Assembly (NCBI GenBank): GCA_945883565.1
Contig: CAMCXO010000003.1
Location: 1-64,000 of the forward strand
Direction: 5' to 3'
Source: Chryseobacterium gleum
GTDB lineage: Bacteria > Bacteroidota > Bacteroidia > Flavobacteriales > Schleiferiaceae
Length of the DNA: 64,000 nt
Under the pieces are notes generated by a model, which saw only the letters and a program-made list of their open reading frames with translations, ran no database searches and was not told where the DNA came from. The position numbers and the translations under genes are program-made. Of this stretch, positions 7,613 through 16,181 are shown in pieces. Every line of letters starts with the position of its first letter. Position 1 is the first letter of the stretch.

Positions 7613-10432
7613 ATGTTAGGTTTGTACGGAATTCGCAAAGGTCTCTTGGCCTTGCTAACGTATTTCGGGCTATTGGCTTACGGCCAAGATGCAGAACTCT
7701 TACAGCGGTTTGGCCGAAAAGAAGGTATTTTACCTACAGTACCCGGGCAAATGCTGGAAGGTCCTGATGGTTTGCTTTGGGTGGCCACCGAGGGCCAAGG
7801 GGTTTACAGCTGGGATGGTTGGAATGCTAGGGCTGTTAATGGATTAGGCAATCACTTTGTAAGTTCTATGGCCTTTTGGGGCGATAGCGTATTGCTGCTG
7901 GCCACCGATAAAGGATTGTATGCATTTCAAAAGCAGCCCGAACGGCTTCGCTTGCTAAAATCAGATTTGCCGTTTCCATTCTATGTATTTGTATTAAATC
8001 AAGAAGTGGTTTTACTTGATTCTGAGGGCGGGTTGAATTTATACCCAACTGCTCTTCAAAAACCTGTACAACTTCCAATGCGGTTTGTGCAGCACTTTAG
8101 CCAAAACCCCAATCAATTGTGTATAAGCGGAGACACGGGGGTGTTTCTGGTAGAAGTGCACAGGGGCATCATAAAATATGCTTACTTAAGTGCAAACAAA
8201 TCGGCACTTTGGACCTATTACCAAGGCCAATGGGTAAACCACTCTCATTTGAAAAGGGACTCAAAACCCAATATGCCGGCTAAATTCAGAAGTTTTGTAA
8301 GCGGAGAAAACGGTTTGTTGGCTACCGACGAAAGTGGGTTTTGGATTGGCAGAGACACCTTTTCTTTAAGCCATTTGGATTTGAACTTTAAGCCCAATGC
8401 CGCTTTATTGGGGAGGCAAGGCGCTTGGGTGGCAGGAGAAGGCCATCTAACGTATTTGCCTTGGAACGGCAGAATTAATAAAATTGAATTAGCCGCTTCT
8501 TACGAACCAACAGCTTATTTAAATAAAGGTTCTTCGGTTTTTTTTGCCAACGACAAACTGCTGTGGCAAGAAGAAGGCGGCGTGGTTTCTGGCGCTACGC
8601 CACATAATGGAGGTTATGTATTTGCGCTGGCTCAAAACAACAGAACCAAACATTTGTATTTGGCTACCGAAAGTGGACTTTTAGAATGTAACCAAGGCCG
8701 TTGTAAAACCATAAAAGTTCTTGAAGAAGACCCTTTTGTTTTCGATGTTTTTTGGAAAAGCGACAGCCTTTGGGCGGTTTTGGCCGATGGCGTTTGGTGC
8801 AAGCATTCAAAAGGGGCTTTTACCTTGCCCATAAACGGCATTAAAAGCATTTTTAAAAGTGGAAACACCCTTTGGCTAAGCGCATTCGATGGCCGTTTGG
8901 GTGAGTGGAGCGCGGAAAAAGGGGTGAAATGGGCAGACAATGATACCGAAAATGGCGAGGCCAATTGGCTAAAAGGTGCGGAAGAAATGGTTTTCAAAAT
9001 ACACTCAAATGGCAAGTTGAACCGATTAAAAAGGGGTAGCAACCGTTGGGAGGAATGGAGTATGCCTTTGCCCGAAAGCAGCCGTCTTCTTAAGGCTTCC
9101 ATTTCTAAATCGGGCAGACTGGCTTTGTTGTCAGAAAACCATATTTTGATAGGGCATTGGAAACCCGATGGCCGTTGGCAAACCCAAGAAGTATTGGTGC
9201 TGGGTTTAGACTATGGCGCCGACCAGGTTGAAGCTTTAGAATTAAGCTGGCTGCCGGATTCAACCCTTTTGGTTTTTGAAGGCAGTAAGCGTTTGTACAT
9301 CAAAACAAAACATAAGTATCAAATACCTACCCCTTTGGTTCGTCAACTCGACTTAGGCAGGCCTAATGACAATTGTTTTGACCGCCCGGGTTTTATGGGT
9401 AAGATAAATAGGTTTGAGCTGCCCTATTCGAGCAGCTATTTGCGCATTGGCTTAGGGTACAGAGCCCATGAAGACCCCATGCGCTGGCAGTTTATGTATG
9501 TGCTTTACGATCGCCAAAACCGTATAGTGGTAAGTCAAACCGGGAAACAGGCTGTTTTTCCTGTAATTCCACCAGGTCAATACCGATTTGAAGCCTTTGC
9601 ACTCGACCCCTTTACCATGGCACGCTCTCAACCCATTGAATTGAGATTTTCGGTTCGTCCGCCTTTTTGGCTTAATGCCGGGTTTTGGTTGATGGTGTTT
9701 CTTGTTCTGTTAATTTTGGTTTACTGGCTGTTGAAAAGAAGAATTAAACAAATAGAACAGAAGGCCAAAACCGAGCGGGAGTTGAGCAAATTAGAAGGTA
9801 TGGCTTTGCGGTTGCAAATGAATCCGCATTTCATTTTCAATGCCTTAGACTCCATTTCGTCATTTATTTTAAAAAACGAACAAGACCGAGCCATACGTTA
9901 TTTAAGCAGTTTTGCGCGTTTAATTCGTTCAACTTTAGAGTCGTCGCACGAAAGTTTAATTCCATTGCGCACCGAGCTCGATATTTTGCGCGCTTATTTG
10001 GAGTTAGAACGTATGCGTTCGGGTGAACTGATGGCATTTGAATTGGTGTGCGACGAATACCTTCAAGATGAGCTGCTCATCCCACCGATGCTTGTTCAAC
10101 CTTATGTAGAAAATGCCGTAAAGCACGGATTAAAACCGCTTAAAACTGCCGGCAAGGTTGAAGTTCGATTTGAGCTCGATGCCGAATTTTTGAGGGTTGA
10201 AATCGAAGACAATGGTGTGGGCAGGGCCAAAGCACGGGAGTTGGCCGAACAGCGGCCCATGTTTACCAAAGGCAAAAGCATGAGCATGGGTATTACTGAG
10301 CAACGTCTTCGACTTTTAAAAAAATCGCTGGGGCAGGAAATTAAAATCGAAATCATCGACAAATTCACCGAAAAAGGATTGGCAGCCGGCACCTTAGTAA
10401 AGCTGTACCTCGCCAAAATTGAAGATGAATAG
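7613..10432 (+). CDS. LytS-type sensor histidine kinase with periplasmic propeller
   Basis: This 939-residue membrane sensor has a signal peptide (residues 1-24) and a periplasmic region to about 600 with two-component-propeller-like repeats (EGPDGLLWVATEGQGVYSWD, LATDKGLYAF, LATESGLLEC). A Y_Y_Y-type beta domain follows at about 610-690, then one membrane helix (FWLMVFLVLLILVYWLL). The cytoplasmic His_kinase domain has QMNPHFIFNALDS with phospho-acceptor His739, and the HATPase has ENAVKHGLKP and EDNGVGRAKA. It should autophosphorylate and pass phosphate to the LytTR regulator encoded 96 bp downstream. The layout resembles hybrid PUL sensors (HTCS), except that the regulator is a separate LytTR protein. 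The ligand is unknown. Confidence 0.9.
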   Translation: MLGLYGIRKGLLALLTYFGLLAYGQDAELLQRFGRKEGILPTVPGQMLEGPDGLLWVATEGQGVYSWDGWNARAVNGLGNHFVSSMAFWGDSVLLLATDKGLYAFQKQPERLRLLKSDLPFPFYVFVLNQEVVLLDSEGGLNLYPTALQKPVQLPMRFVQHFSQNPNQLCISGDTGVFLVEVHRGIIKYAYLSANKSALWTYYQGQWVNHSHLKRDSKPNMPAKFRSFVSGENGLLATDESGFWIGRDTFSLSHLDLNFKPNAALLGRQGAWVAGEGHLTYLPWNGRINKIELAASYEPTAYLNKGSSVFFANDKLLWQEEGGVVSGATPHNGGYVFALAQNNRTKHLYLATESGLLECNQGRCKTIKVLEEDPFVFDVFWKSDSLWAVLADGVWCKHSKGAFTLPINGIKSIFKSGNTLWLSAFDGRLGEWSAEKGVKWADNDTENGEANWLKGAEEMVFKIHSNGKLNRLKRGSNRWEEWSMPLPESSRLLKASISKSGRLALLSENHILIGHWKPDGRWQTQEVLVLGLDYGADQVEALELSWLPDSTLLVFEGSKRLYIKTKHKYQIPTPLVRQLDLGRPNDNCFDRPGFMGKINRFELPYSSSYLRIGLGYRAHEDPMRWQFMYVLYDRQNRIVVSQTGKQAVFPVIPPGQYRFEAFALDPFTMARSQPIELRFSVRPPFWLNAGFWLMVFLVLLILVYWLLKRRIKQIEQKAKTERELSKLEGMALRLQMNPHFIFNALDSISSFILKNEQDRAIRYLSSFARLIRSTLESSHESLIPLRTELDILRAYLELERMRSGELMAFELVCDEYLQDELLIPPMLVQPYVENAVKHGLKPLKTAGKVEVRFELDAEFLRVEIEDNGVGRAKARELAEQRPMFTKGKSMSMGITEQRLRLLKKSLGQEIKIEIIDKFTEKGLAAGTLVKLYLAKIEDE

Positions 10433-10465
10433 GGCTTTAAAGCTTTGATTAAACATTAAAGCCCT
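10431..10465 (+). terminator. Stem-loop between kinase and regulator genes
   Basis: AGGGCTTTAA (10431-10440) and TTAAAGCCCT (10456-10465) form a perfect 10-bp stem starting inside the kinase stop codon. No U-tract follows, so it may be a weak terminator or mRNA-processing structure rather than a full stop. Confidence 0.45.
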
Positions 10466-10476
10466 CCGCTTACTCA

Positions 10477-10512
10477 TTGGTACATAAAGTCGAATTTCAA
10501 TGGTTAACTTTG
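10477..10512 (+). promoter_or_regulatory. Candidate promoter of the LytTR regulator
   Basis: TAACTTTG (10505-10512) matches the Bacteroidota -7 element and lies 16 bp before the ATG at 10529. A TTG at 10477-10479 is 25 bp upstream, slightly farther than usual for the -33 element. Confidence 0.4.
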
Positions 10513-10528
10513 AACAAAACACCCATTT

Positions 10529-11293
10529 ATGTTAAAGGCTATAATTGTTGATGATGAAGCCGCCACCCGCGAAAGCTTAATTGGTAAATTAAAGTTGTTT
10601 ACCCCCGAAGTGGAAGTGGCAGCCGATGTTGCCACTATTGAGGAAGGACTTGCAGCCATACAAAATGAAAAGCCGGATTTGCTTTTTTTGGACATCAATC
10701 TGCAAGGAGAAAATGGATTTGAGCTGCTTGAGAAACTGGGAAATTTGGGCGATGAATTGGAATACAAACCAGAAGTGATTTTTGTAACCGCTCATGATGA
10801 ATATGCACTTCGCGCGATTAAATTTTCGGCTTTAGATTATTTATTGAAGCCCGTTGACCCGGAAGAATTGGTTAAAGCCATTCGCAAGTATGAAGAAAAA
10901 CGCAATTTGGGCGGCTCAGCCGGGTTGGGGGTTCTTCTCGAGAACTTAAGGGGAGGACAGCATACGCCAAAACGCATCGTAGTGCCAACTTACGACGGCA
11001 TGCACATTTTGAGAATTTCAGAAATCATACGTTGTGAGTCGAGCAGCAACTACACCAACTTTATATTGCAAAATGCCAAACCCATTTTAGCGAGCAAAAC
11101 GCTTAAAGAATACGACTTGCTGTTAAGTCCATACAACTTTGAACGCATTCATAAATCGCATCTCATCAATATGGATTTTGTTAAACGCTACGTGCCAGCC
11201 GATGGCGGCTATATGATTATGGACGACGGTTCCAGGATTCCGGTTGCTAACCGCAAGAAAGACCAATTGGTTAAATTGATTAAAAGCATGTGA
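10529..11293 (+). CDS. LytTR response regulator
   Basis: This 254-residue transcription factor has a receiver domain (about 1-120) and a LytTR DNA-binding domain (about 150-250). The receiver acidic pocket is intact: Asp8 and Asp9 in IIVDDEAA, phospho-acceptor Asp55 in LFLDINL, Thr87 in VTAHD and Lys107 in LLKPVD. The LytTR part shows RIVVPTYDGMHILRISEI, CESSSNYTNF, FERIHKSHLINMDFVKRY and DGSRIPVANRKK. It is almost certainly the partner of the LytS-type kinase immediately upstream. Targets cannot be read from the sequence. It has its own candidate -7 box and is followed by a strong hairpin shared with the convergent glycosyltransferase gene. Confidence 0.93.
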   Translation: MLKAIIVDDEAATRESLIGKLKLFTPEVEVAADVATIEEGLAAIQNEKPDLLFLDINLQGENGFELLEKLGNLGDELEYKPEVIFVTAHDEYALRAIKFSALDYLLKPVDPEELVKAIRKYEEKRNLGGSAGLGVLLENLRGGQHTPKRIVVPTYDGMHILRISEIIRCESSSNYTNFILQNAKPILASKTLKEYDLLLSPYNFERIHKSHLINMDFVKRYVPADGGYMIMDDGSRIPVANRKKDQLVKLIKSM

Positions 11294-11377
11294 TTAAATA
11301 GTTTACGAAACAGGTGAGCAACTTTTAAATACTTAGCTTGCCTCCTGTTGGGGTTAATGGAGATGAAAAGTCTCCCA

Positions 11378-11401
11378 GTTCGCGGCTTTAGGGCCGCGAA
11401 C
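11378..11401. terminator. Bidirectional terminator hairpin
   Basis: GTTCGCGGC (11378-11386) and GCCGCGAAC (11393-11401) form a perfect 9-bp GC-rich stem with a 6-base loop. It sits between convergent genes ending at 11293 and 11402 and is followed by TTATTTT on the plus strand. Confidence 0.65.
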
Positions 11402-12283
11402 TTATTTTAAAGAACATAAATAAGCCAATCTATATATATCATACACCCATAGTTGTGGGTTTTTACCACTCAAGTGGGCTTCCATTTCTTTGGCAGCTAA
11501 CTTAAAAAACAAAGCCGCTAAGCCGGTAATATGCACCTTCTTTAAATAAGCAAAATACTTATACAGTTTAATGTCTTCGTCCACTCTTCCGGCCAAAATA
11601 AGCTGATGAAGGGTTTTAACGGCCTCTTTCGATTTTTCTAAAAAAACAGAAACCGGATCTAATCCATCGTGGTAACAGGGATTGTTTATATGCACCACAG
11701 GGATACAATGGTATTGAAATTCCTTGCCCAACATAGTGTCTTCATGCCCATAATTTACTATGGTTTCATCAAAAGGCACTTTCAACATAATGGCTTTCGG
11801 ACACATAAAGTTGAACGAAGAAAAGCTCGTGTAAGGGTTTTGGTTGCGCAATTCGGCACCAATGGCTTCGCGTTTACGGCCATAAACCCAGCGCAACAAG
11901 TAATCTTGACTTGGCACTTCATTTCGATATGCCGTTCCTCCCACTACTACATTCTGCATATTACCGGCAGCTATATAACGCTCTATAAATGCCGAATCCA
12001 CCACAGAAGCGTCGCCATCCAAGAAAAGTAATAAATCAAATTTGGCGCGTTGTGCCAAACCATTTCGACTACTGGCTCGGGTTTTGTACGGCGTTTGGGT
12101 AAAATAAAGTACATTATCGAAGCCATTTAAGGCTTGGGCACATTGGGTTTGAAGATGTGAATCGGTACCATTTTCGTGAATAACAATTTCAAAGGCCAAG
12201 CCGAGCCGGAGGCATTGTTGGTGAATATTTTTCACCAATGCTAAAACATCTTGATTATAGGCCGATATTAGTAAAGAAATCAC
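11402..12283 (-). CDS. Family 2 glycosyltransferase
   Basis: This 293-residue GT-A-fold glycosyltransferase would transfer a sugar from a nucleotide-sugar in the cytoplasm. The N-terminal beta-alpha-beta nucleotide-binding start (ISLLISAYNQD), the metal-binding acidic motif in LLFLDGDAS and the later GHEDTMLG acidic site, where the catalytic base is expected, are all visible. The start codon is GTG at 12283; no in-frame ATG is near. It has no glycosyltransferase neighbours, so the acceptor (lipopolysaccharide, exopolysaccharide or glycoprotein) cannot be inferred. It converges on the LytTR regulator gene across a shared hairpin and is divergent from the small lipoprotein gene. Confidence 0.85.
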   Translation of the reverse strand: MISLLISAYNQDVLALVKNIHQQCLRLGLAFEIVIHENGTDSHLQTQCAQALNGFDNVLYFTQTPYKTRASSRNGLAQRAKFDLLLFLDGDASVVDSAFIERYIAAGNMQNVVVGGTAYRNEVPSQDYLLRWVYGRKREAIGAELRNQNPYTSFSSFNFMCPKAIMLKVPFDETIVNYGHEDTMLGKEFQYHCIPVVHINNPCYHDGLDPVSVFLEKSKEAVKTLHQLILAGRVDEDIKLYKYFAYLKKVHITGLAALFFKLAAKEMEAHLSGKNPQLWVYDIYRLAYLCSLK

Positions 12284-12349
12284 GAAAAAGTAAGTTGGTC
12301 AAGGCCGCGAATATCTTTATTTTAGCCCTTCTAATTGAATATTTTTTGA

Positions 12350-12829
12350 ATGAGAAAAATTCTCGCTTTTCTTTTTTTGTTAATGGTTTCATTAACGGGA
12401 TGCAACAACTGCGATTCAACAGAAATCCTTCCTGTTACTGCCAGTAAATTTCAGCTTTTCGATGTGAGTGGCAATAACTTGTGGTGGGGAAATGGGGCGC
12501 CTTACAGTGCAGACAGTGCCCAAGTTTACGTAAGGCAAGGCAACAGCGTTTTGCCTTTAACGGTAACCGTTACTTCGGGAAGTGGAAACAATAAATACGT
12601 GTCTTTTACTTTGCCATTGAGCTTAACAAACACCAGTACCGCGGTTATGTTGCTTAACGAAATAGACAGTTTAACCTTTGATTACATGCACAGCGAACTG
12701 GAAACCAACTGCCAGCAATACTACGAATTGGCCTACATTACCCAAAACGGTGAAATTGTGTGCAACCGATGCGGCATTTCAGAGGCCGACGGTGGCTCTG
12801 GTGAAATAATAAAAATATATAAAAACTAA
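12350..12829 (+). CDS. Small hypothetical lipoprotein
   Basis: This 159-residue protein has a signal peptide ending in a lipobox (VSLTGC, acylated Cys at about 18) followed by NNCDSTE. The mature part is beta-rich and Ser/Thr-rich. A closing segment contains paired cysteines (ETNCQQYYELAYITQNGEI, CNRCGI). I do not recognise a family. It sits between the divergent glycosyltransferase gene and the convergent ftsE-like gene, whose stop codon is only 3 bp away. The start ATG at 12350 is preceded by an AT-rich leader. Confidence 0.75.
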   Translation: MRKILAFLFLLMVSLTGCNNCDSTEILPVTASKFQLFDVSGNNLWWGNGAPYSADSAQVYVRQGNSVLPLTVTVTSGSGNNKYVSFTLPLSLTNTSTAVMLLNEIDSLTFDYMHSELETNCQQYYELAYITQNGEIVCNRCGISEADGGSGEIIKIYKN

Positions 12830-12832
12830 TTG

Positions 12833-13516
12833 CTAAAGCGTAGTTTGAATGGCTTCAAATACCCGTCCTTCAGCACATTTTAAAGTGCGGGACGGGTATT
12901 TCAGTATCAGTGCATAATCGTGGGTGGCCATTAGCAATGCTCGGTCTTGGCCGCAAACAGTTCTTAAAAGCTGCATTATTTCTTCTGAAGTACCCGGATC
13001 GAGATTTCCGGTGGGCTCATCTGCCAAAATAACCTTGGGTTCATTAAGCAATGCGCGGGCAATAGCAACACGTTGTTGCTCGCCACCCGATAGTTGATGA
13101 GGCATTTTATAACTTTTCGCTCCCATGCCCACTTTGCCTAAAACCTCTTGAATTCGGTCTTCAATTTTTCGCTTTTCCTTCCAACCAGTGGCCTCCAACA
13201 CAAAACGTAAATTATCGAAAACACTTCGGTCTGATAGCAATTGAAAGTCCTGAAAAACAATGCCCAATTTCCTCCGCAAAAATGGAATTTCACGTTCTTT
13301 TAGAGATTCTAAAGCATAACCGGTTATATGGCCTTGTCCCTTTTTTAAAGGTAAATCTGCATATAAGGTTTTAAGAAGCGAACTCTTACCGCTGCCGGTT
13401 GCACCAATTAGGTAAACGAACTCCCCTGGCATTAAAAAAAAATTCACATCAGACAGTACCAAGTGTTCGTCCTGAAAAATATTGGCGTTGGTTAAACTCA
13501 ACAGCGGCTCTACCAT
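12833..13516 (-). CDS. ftsE: FtsE-like ABC transporter ATP-binding protein
   Basis: This 227-residue cytoplasmic ATPase is related to the cell-division factor FtsE and to LolD/MacB-type exporters. Walker A is GATGSGKSS (38-46), the Q-loop lies in [18 protein letters not shown], the signature is [15 protein letters not shown], Walker B is [12 protein letters not shown] and the switch histidine is in MATHDYALI. FtsE normally partners with the membrane protein FtsX to control peptidoglycan hydrolases; no ftsX is in the window, but in Bacteroidota the two are often apart. It is the last gene of the serC-serA-HAD-ftsE cluster, 3 bp after the HAD gene. An assignment to another small ABC family is possible but less likely. 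Confidence 0.85.
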   Translation of the reverse strand: MVEPLLSLTNANIFQDEHLVLSDVNFFLMPGEFVYLIGATGSGKSSLLKTLYADLPLKKGQGHITGYALESLKEREIPFLRRKLGIVFQDFQLLSDRSVFDNLRFVLEATGWKEKRKIEDRIQEVLGKVGMGAKSYKMPHQLSGGEQQRVAIARALLNEPKVILADEPTGNLDPGTSEEIMQLLRTVCGQDRALLMATHDYALILKYPSRTLKCAEGRVFEAIQTTL

Positions 13517-13519
13517 GTT

Positions 13520-13966
13520 TTACTCTGATTTAAACACTTCGATTTCGTGCGTTTTTAGCACCAAATCAGTAAACTTTCCTTTAAACCTAGTAGCCTTTAC
13601 CAAGTGGTTGTCTATCCAATGATAATTTCCACCTCTGGGCTTTCCCATCAATAAACCGTGATACTTAAAGCCATGCTTATCGAGCCATGTTTCGGTAATG
13701 CTTCGGTGGGCTTCGGTTCGACTGGTAAAAAAGGTGATAATATGGCCCTCTTCAAACCATTTGTTCAAAATTTCCAATGCATCTGGATAGGGCAGGCATG
13801 TTTCCATGCGCTCCGGCTCTTCATTTGGAACATCATCGGTTATTGTTCCGTCTATATCAATAAGGAAATTCTTTATGTTCTCGGGAAGCAATGGACTAGC
13901 CTGCCTTCCTTGTGCGTCGGTTACTTCATTAAGTTTACCTTCAATGTGGCTATTTTCTAAACTCAT
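13520..13966 (-). CDS. HAD-superfamily phosphatase-like protein
   Basis: This 148-residue protein has all HAD motifs: LIDIDGTITDD (catalytic DxDGT), FFTSRTEAHR (motif II), the lysine in MGKPRGG and the acidic WIDNH. It is short for a HAD enzyme, with only a minimal cap. Homologues in Bacteroidota are often labelled phosphoheptose isomerase or nucleotidase without proof. Its ATG overlaps the serA stop codon by 4 bp (ATGA), so it is translationally coupled to serine biosynthesis. A phosphoserine phosphatase role would complete the pathway with SerC and SerA, but that is only inferred from position; the sequence does not resemble classical SerB. Confidence 0.8.
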   Translation of the reverse strand: MSLENSHIEGKLNEVTDAQGRQASPLLPENIKNFLIDIDGTITDDVPNEEPERMETCLPYPDALEILNKWFEEGHIITFFTSRTEAHRSITETWLDKHGFKYHGLLMGKPRGGNYHWIDNHLVKATRFKGKFTDLVLKTHEIEVFKSE

Positions 13967-14931
13967 GCTTTAACGGTTCCGAAGGCTTCTATAATTAGAC
14001 CGGCCAACTCGCCTCCTATTCTCTCCTGGGCTTCTTTTGTTGCGGCCCCAATATGTGGACTTAAACTAATTTGACTATGCATCAACAACTGTACAGCAGG
14101 ATTAGGTTCATTTTCAAAAACATCGAGCCCGGCATAAGCCAAATGGCCATTGTTTAGGGCTTCCAGTAAAGCAAGCTCGTTAATCACCCCACCTCTGGCT
14201 GCGTTAATTATGCCTGATCCAGGCTTCATCATGGCCAATTCACGTTGGTCAATTAAGGCCCCATCCTTGCTTCCGGGAACGTGCAAACTAATAAAATCGC
14301 TTTGGGTCAGAAGGGCTTCGAGCTCTATGGTCTCAAATTTAAACTCCAGAGATCGACTATCAAAGAAATCCAAGTCCACAATAATGTGGTTGCCGGGGTG
14401 TTGATCGGCAAATAAAACATTCATCCCCAAACCAATGGCTCTTCTGGCTACAGCCTTGCCAATTCGGCCGGCCCCAACAATGCCCAAGGTTTTTCCATTT
14501 AGTTCGGTTCCTTGGCTATAAGCCTTTTTCAGCTCAGCAAAATGGGTTTCACCACTTAATGGCATTTGTCGGTTACTGTCGTGTAAAAAGCGAACCATTC
14601 CAAAGAGGTGGGCAAAAACCAACTCCGCAACCGAATCGCTCGAAGAAGCCGGCGTATTCACCACCCGGATGCCTTTTTCGCGGGCATATAACACATCAAT
14701 ATTATCCATGCCTACCCCACCTCTTCCAATCATTTTCAAACTTGGACATTGATCGATAAGTTCTTTCCGAACTTTGGTAGCGCTTCTTACCAACAGCACT
14801 TCAATATTGTTGGCTTGAATGTAGACCGCCAATTGTTCTTGGGCCACCTTGGTGGTTATCAATTCAAAGCCTGCTTTTGCCAGGCTTTCGATGGCCGAAT
14901 TTTCGATACCATCATTGGCTAAAATTTTCAT
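13963..14931 (-). CDS. serA: D-3-phosphoglycerate dehydrogenase
   Basis: This 322-residue NAD-dependent D-2-hydroxyacid dehydrogenase is the predicted first enzyme of serine synthesis (3-phosphoglycerate to 3-phosphohydroxypyruvate). The Rossmann motif is GIVGAGRIGKAVARRA, preceded by the substrate loop RGGVGMDNID. The catalytic arginine lies in INAARGGVINE, a glutamate in NEPNP and the catalytic histidine in LSPHIGAATKEAQ. It is a short form without the C-terminal ACT regulatory domain, so allosteric inhibition by serine via ACT is not expected. It lies 3 bp downstream of serC, which supports the assignment over other hydroxyacid dehydrogenases. Confidence 0.92.
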   Translation of the reverse strand: MKILANDGIENSAIESLAKAGFELITTKVAQEQLAVYIQANNIEVLLVRSATKVRKELIDQCPSLKMIGRGGVGMDNIDVLYAREKGIRVVNTPASSSDSVAELVFAHLFGMVRFLHDSNRQMPLSGETHFAELKKAYSQGTELNGKTLGIVGAGRIGKAVARRAIGLGMNVLFADQHPGNHIIVDLDFFDSRSLEFKFETIELEALLTQSDFISLHVPGSKDGALIDQRELAMMKPGSGIINAARGGVINELALLEALNNGHLAYAGLDVFENEPNPAVQLLMHSQISLSPHIGAATKEAQERIGGELAGLIIEAFGTVKA

Positions 14932-14934
14932 GAA

Positions 14935-16008
14935 CTATCCTTTAGTGCGTTCTAATTCTTGCATTACCTCAACCAAAACTTTCACACTGCTTAAAGGCAA
15001 GGCATTGTATAAACTGGCTCGATATCCTCCCACCGAACGGTGGCCGTTTAACCCAACTATTCCGGCGGCTTTCCACATGCTGTCGAAGGTCTCGGTTAGA
15101 GCTTCGTCTTTCAATAAAAAGCAAGCATTCATACGCGAGCGGTCTTCTGTTTCGGCCGTTCCGTAAAACAAGGCGTTGCGGTCAATTTCAGCATATAGGG
15201 TCGATGCTTTTTCATTGTTTATACCTTCAATCCAGGCTACCCCGCCATGGTTCTCTAACCATTCCATGGTTAGCATACTGGCATAAACTGCAAAAACCGG
15301 AGGCGTATTGTACATGCTCTCCTTTTCAATATGGGTAGCATAGTTTAGCATGGTTGGAATTCTGCGACCACTTTTACCCAAAATTTCGTCTTTTACAATA
15401 ACCACAGTGGCACCGGCCGGTCCCATATTTTTCTGTGCCCCGGCATAAATTAGATCGAAGCGGCTTACGTCTACTTGTCTTGAAAAAATATCGCTCGACA
15501 TATCGCATACCATTCCAACAGGCGATTGAGGAAATTCCATCATTTGCGTACCAAAAATGGTGTTATTGCTGGTACAATGAAAATAATCGGCGTCGCTCGG
15601 AATGCCGTAACCTTTTGGTATGTAGTTGAAATTTTTATCGGAGGAGCTGGCAACAGCCAGTGATTCGCCGAAAAGAGAGGCTTCTTTATGTGCATTTTTG
15701 GCCCAAGTGCCGGTAACCAAATAGGCAGCTTTACCCCCTTCCGCTTTCATCAGATTGTAGGGAACCATACAAAACTGCAAACTGGCGCCTCCTTGAAGAA
15801 ACAGTACAGAATACCCTTCGGGCACATTAAGCAATCGTTTTACCAAGGCGATGGCCTTGTCCATTACGGCTACAAAATTTTTACTTCTGTGCGATATTTC
15901 GATGAGCGAAAGGCCCATATTATCGAAATCTAAAACGGCTGAACTAGCCGCTTGCAAAACTTCGGGTGGAAGAATGCAGGGACCTGCTGAATAATTGTGC
16001 TTTTTCAT
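14935..16008 (-). CDS. serC: Phosphoserine aminotransferase
   Basis: This 357-residue class-V PLP aminotransferase converts 3-phosphohydroxypyruvate plus glutamate to phosphoserine. The start at 16008 gives MKKHNYSAGPCILPPEVL, the canonical SerC opening; an in-frame extension to 16062 has no conservation. FLQGGASLQF binds the cofactor phosphate, and the PLP lysine lies in LIYAGAQKNMGPAG. The C terminus GLNGHRSVGGYRASLYNALP is diagnostic. It is the first gene of a four-gene unit with serA, a HAD protein and ftsE. A -7 element TAGCTTTG is present at 16038-16045, about 30 bp upstream. Confidence 0.95.
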   Translation of the reverse strand: MKKHNYSAGPCILPPEVLQAASSAVLDFDNMGLSLIEISHRSKNFVAVMDKAIALVKRLLNVPEGYSVLFLQGGASLQFCMVPYNLMKAEGGKAAYLVTGTWAKNAHKEASLFGESLAVASSSDKNFNYIPKGYGIPSDADYFHCTSNNTIFGTQMMEFPQSPVGMVCDMSSDIFSRQVDVSRFDLIYAGAQKNMGPAGATVVIVKDEILGKSGRRIPTMLNYATHIEKESMYNTPPVFAVYASMLTMEWLENHGGVAWIEGINNEKASTLYAEIDRNALFYGTAETEDRSRMNACFLLKDEALTETFDSMWKAAGIVGLNGHRSVGGYRASLYNALPLSSVKVLVEVMQELERTKG

Positions 16009-16037
16009 AGATAATGGGAAATTGCCTGATTGGTTGG

Positions 16038-16045
16038 CAAAGCTA
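16038..16045 (-). promoter_or_regulatory. -7 element TAGCTTTG for serC
   Basis: TAGCTTTG on the minus strand fits TAnnTTTG and ends 29 bp before the serC ATG. A TTTG at 16060-16063 is only 14 bp upstream, shorter than the usual -33 spacing. Confidence 0.4.
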
Positions 16046-16181
16046 ATAAAAGCCTGAGGCAAAGCCCGATTAAGAAATCGGTTTTTAAAGCTTATCCTAA
16101 CATTTAACCATTAAAATCAACCAACTCAGCATTGATTATGAGTAAAAGCTCCAAATTGGCCCCCAAAACCCTTCAAACAAA

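Noticed and set aside
16009-16062. N-terminal extension of SerC
   Set aside because: The conserved SerC start MKKHNYSAGP is at 16008, and the extension covers its candidate promoter box.
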